A DNA stretch of 64,000 bases, taken from the NCBI GenBank assembly GCA_031396205.1, contig JANNKH010000028.1, forward strand, positions 27,951-91,950, read 5' to 3'. Source of the stretch: CAISIP01 sp031396205. GTDB lineage: Bacteria; Pseudomonadota; Gammaproteobacteria; Burkholderiales; Burkholderiaceae_C. Numbering within the stretch: position 1 is the stretch's first letter; each line of letters begins with the position of its first letter. The notes under the pieces are model-generated. The model did no database searches. It saw only the letters and a list, made by a program, of their open reading frames with translations, and was not told where the DNA came from. The translations under genes were made by a program, and so were the position numbers. Shown here piece after piece: positions 23,212-31,469 of the stretch.

Positions 23212-25836
23212 ATGCAAAAAGACAACCTACCCCCCGGCCCGAGCAACACCGATCTCTCCGCCCACACCCCCATGATGCAGCAGTACCTGCGCATCAAGGC
23301 CGAGCACCCCGACACGTTGGTGCTCTACCGGATGGGCGACTTCTACGAGCTGTTCTTCGCCGATGCAGAAAAGGCGGCCCGGCTGCTCGACATCACACTG
23401 ACCCGCCGCGGCCAGTCGGCCGGCGAGCCGGTGGTAATGGCCGGTGTTCCCTTCCATTCGGTCGAGTCCTACCTGTCCAAACTCATCAAGCTCGGCGAGT
23501 CGGTGGCGATCTGCGAACAGGTGGGCGATGTCGCCGCTGCCAAAGGGCCGGTCGAGCGCAAGGTGGTGCGGGTCATCACGCCAGGCACCTTGACCGACGC
23601 CGAACTGCTGTCCGACAAGGCCGAGTCGGTTCTGATGTCGGTGCACCAGGGGCCGCGCAACCAGTGCGGCCTGGCATGGCTCAGCGTGACGCAGGCGCAG
23701 CTGCAGTTTGCGCAATGTACGCCCGATGAAGTGGCCGAGTGGGTGTCGCGCGTCAACCCGAGCGAGTTGATCCATAGCGCCAGTTTGACGCCCGGCTTCG
23801 AGAAAGCGCTCAAGGCCAGTGGCGTCGCCAACGGTGTGGCGATGACCATGCGCGCACCGTGGCAGTTCGATCCGGCGCTGGGTCAACGCAAACTGCTGGA
23901 CCTGTTCAAGGTAGCGAGTCTGGCCCCCTGGAATGCGCAGGACTTGCCACTGGCGCATGCGGCCGCAGCGGCGCTGCTGGCCTATGCCGAACACACCCAG
24001 GGCCGGCCGCTGTCGCATGTGCAGGGCATCCGGGTGCAGCACAACCAGGACCTGGTGCAGTTGCCGCTGACGACCCGGCGCAACCTGGAATTGACGCAGA
24101 CGCTGCGCGGTGAATCGGCGCCCACCTTGTTCTCGTTGCTCGACACCTGCCTGACGGGAATGGGAAGCCGCTTGCTCAAACGCTGGCTGCTCGAGCCACA
24201 ACGTGACCGCGGCTTGGCGCGTGATCGCCTGCAGGCGATCACGGAACTGCGGGGCGGCCCCTGGCGCGAGTTGCGGGCGCAGATCAAGGGCAGCACCGAT
24301 ATCGAGCGCATCACGGCGCGCATTGCGCTGCGGCAAGTGCGGCCGCGCGAACTGGTCGGCTTGCAGGTCACGCTGGCCAAGACCGCACAGCTTGCGCCGT
24401 TGTTGCAGGGCATGGGCGGCGCGCTGACGCAGATCGCGACCGATCTGCAGCCGCCGGCCGGCTGCGCCGAGCAGTTGCGCGCGGCGATCCATGAGACGCC
24501 CGCGGCGCTAGTGCGCGACGGTGGCGTAATCGCCACCGGGTTCGACGCCGAACTCGACGAGTTGCGTGCGATCCAGGACAACTGCGACGGTTTCCTGCTC
24601 GAACTGGAGCAGCGCGAGCGCACGCGCACCGGCATCGCCAACCTGCGCGTGCAGTTCAATCGAGTGCACGGCTTCTATATCGAGGTAACCCAAGGTCAGG
24701 CCGACAAGGTTCCTGCCGACTACCGGCGCCGCCAGACTCTCAAGAACGCCGAGCGCTTCATCACACCCGAACTCAAGACCTTCGAGGACAAGGCGCTGAG
24801 CGCGCAGGAACGCGCGCTGGCGCGCGAAAAGCTGTTGTACGAGCAGTTGCTCGATGGTCTGCAGGACCATGTCGCGCCCCTGTGCACCGTGGCTCAGGCG
24901 CTGGCCTCGCTGGATGCGCTGGCAACACTGTGCGAACGCTCGCTGACGCTGGACTGGTGCGCGCCCCAGTTCGCGAGCGAGCCCTGTATCGAGATCGCCG
25001 CCGGCCGGCACCCGGTGGTGCAGGCCCGGCTAGCCGAAACCAGCAGCGGCAACTTCATCGCCAACAACACCAGCCTCAACGCCCGCACCCGGATGCTGAT
25101 CATCACCGGGCCCAACATGGGCGGCAAGTCGACCTACATGCGCCAGATCGCGGTCATCGTGCTGCTGGCCTGCGTCGGCAGCTACGTGCCGGCAGCCAGT
25201 TGCCGGCTCGGGCCGATCGACGCCATCCACACCCGCATCGGCGCCGCCGACGACCTGGCCAACGCGCAGTCCACCTTCATGCTGGAGATGACCGAAGCGG
25301 CGCAGATCCTGCACAGTGCCACGCCGCATTCGCTGGTGCTGATGGACGAGATCGGCCGCGGCACCTCCACCTTCGATGGCCTGGCACTGGCTTCGGCGAT
25401 CGCTGGCCATCTGCACGGCAAGTCGCAGGCCTTCACGCTGTTTGCGACCCACTATTTCGAGCTCACCGCGTTTCCCACCGACCACAAGGGCGCGGCCAAC
25501 GTGCATGTCAGCGCGGCCGAGTCGGGACGCGACATCGTGTTCCTGCATGAGGTGCAGGCCGGCCCGGCGAGCCGCAGCTACGGCATCCAGGTAGCGCGAC
25601 TGGCCGGCATGCCGGCAGCGGTGCTGCACCAGGCGCAGCATGCGCTGGGCGCGTTGGAGAGCCATGCCAGTGCCAGCCAGGCGCAGGTCGACCTGTTTGC
25701 CGTACCGCCCGACGCAGCGATCGCGCAAACCAGCGCGGTCGAAGCCGAACTGTCGCGTATCGACCCTGACAGCCTCAGCCCGCGCGAAGCACTCGACGCC
25801 TTGTATGCGCTAAAGAAACTCAAGCAGACCGGCTGA
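23212..25836 (+). CDS. mutS: DNA mismatch repair ATPase MutS
   Basis: An 874-residue MutS, complete from the mismatch-reading GDFYELF motif (about residues 42-48) through the connector, lever and clamp domains. The ATPase follows: Walker A GPNMGGKSTYMRQ near 632, then DDLANAQSTFMLEM, LMDEIGRGTSTFDG and FATHYFEL. A C-terminal dimerisation tail ends the protein. It recognises mismatches and starts repair with MutL. The first 14 codons (MQKDNLPPGPSNTD) are not typical; the conserved part begins at LSAHTPMMQQY, exactly where a 34-bp repeat starts, so the current 5' end was supplied by the insertion. The ATG at 23212 has no strong ribosome binding site; TTG 23209 and the internal ATG pair at 23272 are alternatives. 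Confidence 0.97.
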   Translation: MQKDNLPPGPSNTDLSAHTPMMQQYLRIKAEHPDTLVLYRMGDFYELFFADAEKAARLLDITLTRRGQSAGEPVVMAGVPFHSVESYLSKLIKLGESVAICEQVGDVAAAKGPVERKVVRVITPGTLTDAELLSDKAESVLMSVHQGPRNQCGLAWLSVTQAQLQFAQCTPDEVAEWVSRVNPSELIHSASLTPGFEKALKASGVANGVAMTMRAPWQFDPALGQRKLLDLFKVASLAPWNAQDLPLAHAAAAALLAYAEHTQGRPLSHVQGIRVQHNQDLVQLPLTTRRNLELTQTLRGESAPTLFSLLDTCLTGMGSRLLKRWLLEPQRDRGLARDRLQAITELRGGPWRELRAQIKGSTDIERITARIALRQVRPRELVGLQVTLAKTAQLAPLLQGMGGALTQIATDLQPPAGCAEQLRAAIHETPAALVRDGGVIATGFDAELDELRAIQDNCDGFLLELEQRERTRTGIANLRVQFNRVHGFYIEVTQGQADKVPADYRRRQTLKNAERFITPELKTFEDKALSAQERALAREKLLYEQLLDGLQDHVAPLCTVAQALASLDALATLCERSLTLDWCAPQFASEPCIEIAAGRHPVVQARLAETSSGNFIANNTSLNARTRMLIITGPNMGGKSTYMRQIAVIVLLACVGSYVPAASCRLGPIDAIHTRIGAADDLANAQSTFMLEMTEAAQILHSATPHSLVLMDEIGRGTSTFDGLALASAIAGHLHGKSQAFTLFATHYFELTAFPTDHKGAANVHVSAAESGRDIVFLHEVQAGPASRSYGIQVARLAGMPAAVLHQAQHALGALESHASASQAQVDLFAVPPDAAIAQTSAVEAELSRIDPDSLSPREALDALYALKKLKQTG
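23254..23287 (+). repeat. Right copy of the 34-bp direct repeat, inside mutS
   Basis: Identical to 21812-21845 and in the reading frame of mutS, encoding LSAHTPMMQQY. Sequence upstream of it differs from that upstream of the left copy, so the junction lies at its left edge. Confidence 0.85.
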
Positions 25837-25854
25837 GCGGCCAGCCCGAGCGCA

Positions 25855-26688
25855 TCACAGGCTGCAATCGGGATCGAAGTCTGGCTTGCGGCGCTCGCGG
25901 TGGCTGGCCACGCCCTCGCGCACATCGGGTCCGGCAAAGCCCATGAATTCCACCGCCAGGGACGCGTCGAAGGTCGGGCCCATCATGCGCAGCCAGTTGT
26001 TGAGCGCGTATTTGGTCCAGCGGATCGCGCTCTGTGAGCCCTTGGTCAGGCGCGTTGCGACTTCAAATGCCTTGTCGTGCAACTCGGACTCGTCAACTGC
26101 CAGCGCCACCAGGCCGATGCGCTCGGCTTCCTCGCCGCTGATGGGCTCGCACAGCAGCAGGTAGTACTTGGCCTTGGCCATGCCGCACAGCAGCGGCCAG
26201 ATGATGGCCGCATGGTCGCCGGCGGCGACGCCCAGGCGGGTATGGCCATCGACGATCTTGGCGTTGCGCGCTGCGATCGGAATGTCGGCCAGCAACCCGG
26301 CAACCAGGCCGGCACCAACCGCCGGACCATGCATCGCCGAGACGATCGGCTTATCGCAGTTGATGACGTTGTAGACCAGGTCGCGGGCTTCCTTCCAGAC
26401 CCGGGTGCGCACCACGAAATCATTGGCCATGTCCTCGACCAGACCGAAATCGCCGCCGGCCGAGAAGCCCTTGCCCTGGCCCCGCAACACCACCGCATGC
26501 ACACTGGGATCGTCGCCGATATCGCGCCAGATGGTGGACAATTCCTTGTGGCCGTTGTGATCGGCGGTGGCCAGCTTGCCCGTTGCAAGGCGTCCACCAC
26601 CCATGACCACTTCGAGGATGCCGCGCCTGTCGTCGACGGCGTGGCGGATGATGCCCAGACTTTGGTAATGCGCGTACCGATCCGTCAT
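25855..26688 (-). CDS. Enoyl-CoA hydratase/isomerase family protein
   Basis: A 277-residue crotonase-fold protein. The oxyanion-hole segments are visible: VVLRGQGKGFSAGGDF and AMHGPAVGAGLVAGLLAD, followed by a DGHTRLGVAAGDHAA loop. The C-terminal helix region (HRERRKPDF) is typical. The substrate acyl-CoA is not evident. The start at 26688 has AGGAG upstream (in AACAGGAGCCACACC). It converges with mutS (18 bp between stop codons) and is divergent from the Anbu gene. Confidence 0.88.
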   Translation of the reverse strand: MTDRYAHYQSLGIIRHAVDDRRGILEVVMGGGRLATGKLATADHNGHKELSTIWRDIGDDPSVHAVVLRGQGKGFSAGGDFGLVEDMANDFVVRTRVWKEARDLVYNVINCDKPIVSAMHGPAVGAGLVAGLLADIPIAARNAKIVDGHTRLGVAAGDHAAIIWPLLCGMAKAKYYLLLCEPISGEEAERIGLVALAVDESELHDKAFEVATRLTKGSQSAIRWTKYALNNWLRMMGPTFDASLAVEFMGFAGPDVREGVASHRERRKPDFDPDCSL

Positions 26689-26906
26689 GGTGTGGCTCCT
26701 GTTCGATCCAATGGCCAGGCCCAGGTCCCGGCAGGGGAACGGGGGCCGCGGGCGGGTCGCCCTGCTGCCTTCCCATAATAGAAGCTTCTGGTCCGTCGGG
26801 CTGCAAACACACTGGGATCGATTGGAGGACTGTATATTCCTGTCAGCTCGCAATTGCAATTGCAGTTGCTGTCGCCCCAACCTGCCCCGCCCCTACCGGA
26901 AATCCC

Positions 26907-27734
26907 ATGACCTACTGCGTCGCCATCAAACTCAATGCCGGCCTGGTGTTCCTGTCGGACTCGCGCACCAACGCCGGCCTGGACCAGATCAGCACTTTCC
27001 GCAAGATCATCGTCTACGAAAAGCCCGGCGACCGGTTCATCGTGCTGCTGACGGCCGGCAACCTCAGCATCTCGCAGTCGATACGCGAGATCCTGCAGGT
27101 CGAACAGCTCAAGGAGGCCAGCGATCACGAACCGCTGACGATCTGGAACTCAACCAGCATGTTCGACGTGGCACGGGTACTGGGTGCGGCGATCCGCCAT
27201 GTGCACCAGCGCGACGCCGAATCGCTACGCCAATCGGGCGTCGACTTCAACGTGTCGATCCTGCTGGGTGGGCAGATCAACGGCGAGGCCATGCGGCTTT
27301 TTCAGGTCTATTCGGCCGGCAACTTCATCGAGGCTACACCAGAGACACCCTACTTCCAGATCGGCGAATCCAAATACGGCAAGCCGGTGCTGGACCGGGT
27401 CATCACCCCCGACACGCCGCTCGACGAAGCCGCCAAGTGCGCGTTGGTGTCGATGGACTCCACACTCAAGTCCGACCTGTCGGTCGGCTTGCCACTGGAC
27501 ATGGTGGTCTATGAAGTGAACCGGTTCGAGACCGACAAGATCATCTGCATCGATGAGCATAACCCCTACTACCAGATGATGCACAACAACTGGGGCCGCA
27601 AGCTGCGCGAAGTGTTCGACAGCATCGAAGACCCGATGTGGCGCGGCGAGCATACCCAGGTTCCCTTGATGGTGGACGCGCAGCGCCACAAGCCGCTCAA
27701 GAAAATCACCAATCCGAACGAAAAGCTGATCTGA
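26907..27734 (+). CDS. Anbu (ancestral beta-subunit) proteasome-type peptidase
   Basis: A 275-residue proteasome-like N-terminal-nucleophile hydrolase. It starts M-T-Y-C-V-A-I-K-L, so Thr2 becomes the nucleophile after Met removal, followed by VFLSDSRTNAG and FRKIIVYEKPGDRF. This is the Anbu pattern (COG3484). Anbu assembles into helical oligomers; its physiological substrates are unclear. In many proteobacteria it is encoded with a transglutaminase, an alpha-E protein and a circularly permuted ATP-grasp protein; none of these is here. Instead the stop overlaps an alpha/beta hydrolase start (TGATG). Confidence 0.88.
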   Translation: MTYCVAIKLNAGLVFLSDSRTNAGLDQISTFRKIIVYEKPGDRFIVLLTAGNLSISQSIREILQVEQLKEASDHEPLTIWNSTSMFDVARVLGAAIRHVHQRDAESLRQSGVDFNVSILLGGQINGEAMRLFQVYSAGNFIEATPETPYFQIGESKYGKPVLDRVITPDTPLDEAAKCALVSMDSTLKSDLSVGLPLDMVVYEVNRFETDKIICIDEHNPYYQMMHNNWGRKLREVFDSIEDPMWRGEHTQVPLMVDAQRHKPLKKITNPNEKLI

Positions 27735-28552
27735 TGGCGTTGATTGTTTTTTCCCATGCCAACAGCTTTCCCGCCAGCACGTACCGGGTTCTTTTCAAGC
27801 ACCTGAGGTCGCGCGGCTTCAAGGTCAAGGCCATCGACAAATTCGGCCATGACCCGCTGTACCCGGTCACCAACAATTGGCCCCATCTGGTGCAGCAGCT
27901 GGCGGACTTCACCCGCGCCGAGGTCGACAAGTCGGGCGAGCCGGCATGGCTGATCGGGCATTCCCTGGGCGGCTTCCTGAGCCTGATGGCCGCGGCCGGC
28001 CATCCTGAGCTGGCACTGGGCGTCGTGATGCTGGACTCGCCGGTACTCGGTGGCTGGAAAGCCACCACGCTGGGCCTGATCAAAGGCGCGCAGATCGTCG
28101 CGGCGGTGTCGCCGGGCGCAATCAGCAAGCGACGGCGCACCAGCTGGCCGAACCAGCAGGCGGCGCTGGAGCATTTCCGCCACAAGAAGGCCTTTGCGCG
28201 CTGGGAACCGGCGGTACTGGACGACTACATCCGCTACGGCACCCATGACGCGGATGGCCAGCGTGTGCTGTCGTTCAAGCGCGAGGTCGAAACCGCGATC
28301 TACAACAACCTGCCCGACAACCTGGAGCGCCTGTTCCGCCGCCACCCGCTCAAATGCCCGGTGGCCTTCATCGGTGGCCTGCATTCGCGTGAAATGAAAC
28401 AGGTCGGCATGCAGATGACCGAGCAACTGACCCGGGGTCGCATCGCCATGCTCGACGGCAGCCACCTGTTTCCGATGGAGATGCCGGCGGTCACGGCCGC
28501 CGCGATCGAGGCATCGGTGTTGAACCTGCGCGCGCTGACGGCCGGCGCCTGA
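27734..28552 (+). CDS. Alpha/beta hydrolase
   Basis: A 272-residue alpha/beta-hydrolase-fold protein: FSHANSFPASTYR (oxyanion region), nucleophile elbow GHSLGGF near residue 77, an Asp in VMLDSP, and a late His in DGSHLFPMEMP. The ATG at 27734 overlaps the Anbu stop by one base, so the two are translationally coupled and probably work together. Substrate unknown. The frame is open upstream, but the overlap and the HANSFP start favour this ATG. Confidence 0.85.
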   Translation: MALIVFSHANSFPASTYRVLFKHLRSRGFKVKAIDKFGHDPLYPVTNNWPHLVQQLADFTRAEVDKSGEPAWLIGHSLGGFLSLMAAAGHPELALGVVMLDSPVLGGWKATTLGLIKGAQIVAAVSPGAISKRRRTSWPNQQAALEHFRHKKAFARWEPAVLDDYIRYGTHDADGQRVLSFKREVETAIYNNLPDNLERLFRRHPLKCPVAFIGGLHSREMKQVGMQMTEQLTRGRIAMLDGSHLFPMEMPAVTAAAIEASVLNLRALTAGA

Positions 28553-28555
28553 TAG

Positions 28556-29389
28556 CTACTGCGCCCAGGTGACGGCGCCACTCCAGGCGGTTCCCAGCAC
28601 CACGATGCCAAACCCAATGCGGTACCAGGCAAAACCGACAAAAGTGTGGCTGGCGATGTAGCGCAGCAGCCAGCGGATACACAACCAGGCACTGCCAAAC
28701 GAAAACAGCAAGCCGACCGCAAACATCGGCAGGTCCGACAACGCCAGCAGCGCACGCTCCTTGTACAGGCTGTAGACGCCAGCGCCTATCAGCGTCGGTA
28801 TCGCCAGAAAGAAGGAGAAGTCGGTCGCCGCCTTGCGCGACAGGCCCAGCAGCATCCCGCCAATGATGGTCGCCCCACTGCGGCTGGTACCGGGAATCAT
28901 GGCCAGGCACTGCACCAGGCCGACCTTGAGTGCGTCGCTCCAGCGCATCGCGTCCACGCTCAGGATGCGCGGTGCCGAGGCCGCCTGGCTGTGGCGCCGC
29001 TCGGCCCACAGGATGATGAATCCACCCACGATAAAGGCACTGGCCACCACCACGGGGGTAAACAAATGCTCCTTGATCACCTTGCCCAACAGCAGGCCCA
29101 GAATCACCGCCGGGACAAACGCGATCAGTACATTGAGCGCAAAGCGCCGAGCCTGCTCCTGTTGCGGCAGTTGCACCAGTGTCTCGCGGATCTTTTGCCA
29201 GTAGACGATGATCACCGCCAGGATGGCGCCGGTCTGGATCGCGATGTCGAACACCTTGCCCTTGGCATCATCCATGCCCAGCAGTGCGCCCGCCAGGATC
29301 AGATGACCGGTCGAGGAAATTGGCAGGAATTCGGTCAGGCCTTCAACAATACCCATCACGGCCGCCTTGGCCAACAACACACTATCCAC
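28556..29389 (-). CDS. uppP: Undecaprenyl-diphosphatase UppP (BacA)
   Basis: A 277-residue polytopic membrane enzyme that recycles the lipid carrier of cell-wall synthesis by dephosphorylating undecaprenyl diphosphate; it also confers bacitracin tolerance. Signatures: GIVEGLTEFLPISSTGHLILA (catalytic Glu-rich region) and MIPGTSRSGATI. It has about eight transmembrane helices. The start is GTG at 29389 with AGGAG 6 nt upstream. It converges on the alpha/beta hydrolase gene, 3 bp apart. Confidence 0.95.
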   Translation of the reverse strand: MDSVLLAKAAVMGIVEGLTEFLPISSTGHLILAGALLGMDDAKGKVFDIAIQTGAILAVIIVYWQKIRETLVQLPQQEQARRFALNVLIAFVPAVILGLLLGKVIKEHLFTPVVVASAFIVGGFIILWAERRHSQAASAPRILSVDAMRWSDALKVGLVQCLAMIPGTSRSGATIIGGMLLGLSRKAATDFSFFLAIPTLIGAGVYSLYKERALLALSDLPMFAVGLLFSFGSAWLCIRWLLRYIASHTFVGFAWYRIGFGIVVLGTAWSGAVTWAQ

Positions 29390-29444
29390 GCCATCTCCTG
29401 TTACGAGCGCAGATTATCGCTGGCCCCATTGACGGGCCACACGC

Positions 29445-30677
29445 TCACTCGTAGCGCAACGCCTGGATCGGCAACAGGCGCGAGGCACGGCGCGCCGGGT
29501 AGAAGCCGAAAAACACACCGACAAAGCCGGAAAAGCCCGCCGCCAGCACGATGCTGCTGGCGGTCATGCTGACCTGCCAACCGGCAAACTGGCCGATGGC
29601 CCAGGTCGCGATCGCACCGATGACCACACCAATCGCGCCGCCGATCAGGCTCAGCGTGACCGCCTCGATCAGAAACTGCGCCAGGATGTCGCGCCCGCGC
29701 GCGCCCACTGCCATGCGCAGGCCAATCTCGCGGGTGCGTTCGGTGACGCTGACCAGCATGATGTTCATGATGCCGATACCGCCGATAACCAGGCTGATGC
29801 CGGCTACCGCCGCCAGCAACAGTGTCATGACCTGGCTCGACGCTTCCTGGGCCTGCAGTATCTCGGTCAGATTGCGGATGGTGAAAGTGTCATCCGCATT
29901 GGGCTGGATCTTGAAACGCTGACGCAGCAGGGACTTGATGTTGTCCTCGGCCGCTTTCATGCTCTGGCCTTCCTTGACCTTGATCGTGATCGAGCCAATG
30001 CGCCGTGCCTTGCCACCGGTTCCGCCCTGGATGCGATTACGGTAGGTACTGATCGGCACCATCATCACATCGTCCTGGTCCTGCCCGTTGGCATTTTGGC
30101 CCTTCTTGGCCAGCACGCCGACGATGGTGACCGGCACCTTCTTGACCCGGATCACCTGGTCCAGCGGATCAGCCTCACCGAACAGTTCCCGCGCTGTGGT
30201 CTGCCCGACGATCGCCACCTTCGCCGAACCGGCCATCTCGGCGGTCTCGAACAGGCGCCCCGACTCCAGCGTCCAATCGCGCGCCTCCAGATAGTCGTTG
30301 CTGGTGCCAAAAATGCTGGTGCTCCAGTTGGCATTGCCAGCCACCACCTGGGCACCGGTGCGCGACACCGGCGCCGCCACCTGCACCTCGGGCACTTCCA
30401 GCGCAATGGCCAGCGCGTCTTCCTCGGTCAGGGCCTGACCGCTTTGCGCACCCAGCCGAGCGCCACCTTGGGTGATGGTGCCGGGAAATACCAGCATGAT
30501 GTTGGAGCCCAGGCCCTTCATCTGCTCTTTGACTCGGTTCGTCGCGCCCTGCCCGACCGCGATCATCGTGATCACTGCGGCCACGCCGATGATGATGCCC
30601 AGCATGGTCAGGATGCTGCGCAAGGTGTTGGCCGCCAGCGCCCGCAGGGCGCTGCGCAGTGCCGCCAGCGTATTCAT
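29445..30677 (-). CDS. MacB/FtsX-type ABC transporter permease
   Basis: A 410-residue permease with one N-terminal helix (LTMLGIIIGVAAVITMIAVG), a periplasmic MacB core domain of about 230 residues, and three C-terminal helices within an FtsX domain. ITERT-like SVTERTREIGLRMAVGA is the coupling motif. Mechanotransmission transporters of this type drive export of macrolides, peptides or lipoproteins across the outer membrane via MacA and TolC. The start at 30677 overlaps the ATPase stop (ATGA). The permease and ATPase are separate genes here, unlike E. coli MacB. Confidence 0.92.
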   Translation of the reverse strand: MNTLAALRSALRALAANTLRSILTMLGIIIGVAAVITMIAVGQGATNRVKEQMKGLGSNIMLVFPGTITQGGARLGAQSGQALTEEDALAIALEVPEVQVAAPVSRTGAQVVAGNANWSTSIFGTSNDYLEARDWTLESGRLFETAEMAGSAKVAIVGQTTARELFGEADPLDQVIRVKKVPVTIVGVLAKKGQNANGQDQDDVMMVPISTYRNRIQGGTGGKARRIGSITIKVKEGQSMKAAEDNIKSLLRQRFKIQPNADDTFTIRNLTEILQAQEASSQVMTLLLAAVAGISLVIGGIGIMNIMLVSVTERTREIGLRMAVGARGRDILAQFLIEAVTLSLIGGAIGVVIGAIATWAIGQFAGWQVSMTASSIVLAAGFSGFVGVFFGFYPARRASRLLPIQALRYE

Positions 30678-31459
30678 GCTGCGGGCTCCGCCGCCGCCGC
30701 TATCGGGCGTTGCTGCGCCCATGCCGCCTTGGTGCGACCCCCCTCGGACAGCCATTGCCGGCGCGTGCACCGCTCCTGGTCCTGCAGAATCAATCCGTCA
30801 CGGAACACGATCTTGCGCCGCGCCCAGTCGGCGATGTCGCTTTCATGCGTTACCAGCACCACCGTCAGTCCCGCGCGGTTGAGTTCGGTCAGCAGGCGCA
30901 TGATGTCTTCGCTGGTCTGGGTGTCGAGAGCGCCGGTCGGCTCGTCGGCCAGGATCAGCTGGGGCTTGTTGACCAGTGCACGTGCGATCGCGACGCGCTG
31001 CTGCTGGCCGCCGGAAAGCTCGGACGGCGTGTGCGCATGGCGCTCGCCCAGGCCGACCTCCTGCAGCGCCGCCATCGCGCGCACGCGCCGCTGCGCCGAC
31101 GCCATGCCGGCGTACACCATGGGCAATTCCACGTTCTCCAGTGCGCTGGTGCGGGGCAGCAGGTTGAACTGCTGGAACACAAAACCGATGCGACGGTTGC
31201 GGATCGAGGCCAGCTGGTCGGCCGTCATCGATTCGACCGACTCGCCCGCCAATTCATAATGCCCAGTGCTCGGAAGGTCCAGGCAGCCCAGGATGTTCAT
31301 CAGCGTCGACTTGCCCGAGCCTGACGCGCCCATGATGGCGACGAAGTCGCCCTCGTCGATGTCCAGCGACACGCCGCGCAGGGCATGCACGGTCTGGTCA
31401 CCCATGGCGTAAACCTTGGTGATGTCTCGCGCTGCGATCAGCACTGCAGGATCGGCCAT
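30674..31459 (-). CDS. MacB-type ABC transporter ATP-binding protein
   Basis: A 261-residue ATPase: Walker A GASGSGKST, Q-loop VFQQFNLLP, signature LSGGQQQR, Walker B LILADEPTGALD and the switch His in LVTHESDIA. The family-specific ESMTADQLASIRNRRIGFVF segment is seen in MacB/LolD ATPases. It begins 10 bp after the adaptor stop, with AGGAG overlapping the adaptor's TAG. A C-terminal extension of about 25 residues is Ala-rich. Confidence 0.93.
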   Translation of the reverse strand: MADPAVLIAARDITKVYAMGDQTVHALRGVSLDIDEGDFVAIMGASGSGKSTLMNILGCLDLPSTGHYELAGESVESMTADQLASIRNRRIGFVFQQFNLLPRTSALENVELPMVYAGMASAQRRVRAMAALQEVGLGERHAHTPSELSGGQQQRVAIARALVNKPQLILADEPTGALDTQTSEDIMRLLTELNRAGLTVVLVTHESDIADWARRKIVFRDGLILQDQERCTRRQWLSEGGRTKAAWAQQRPIAAAAEPAA

Positions 31460-31469
31460 GGCGCGGCTC

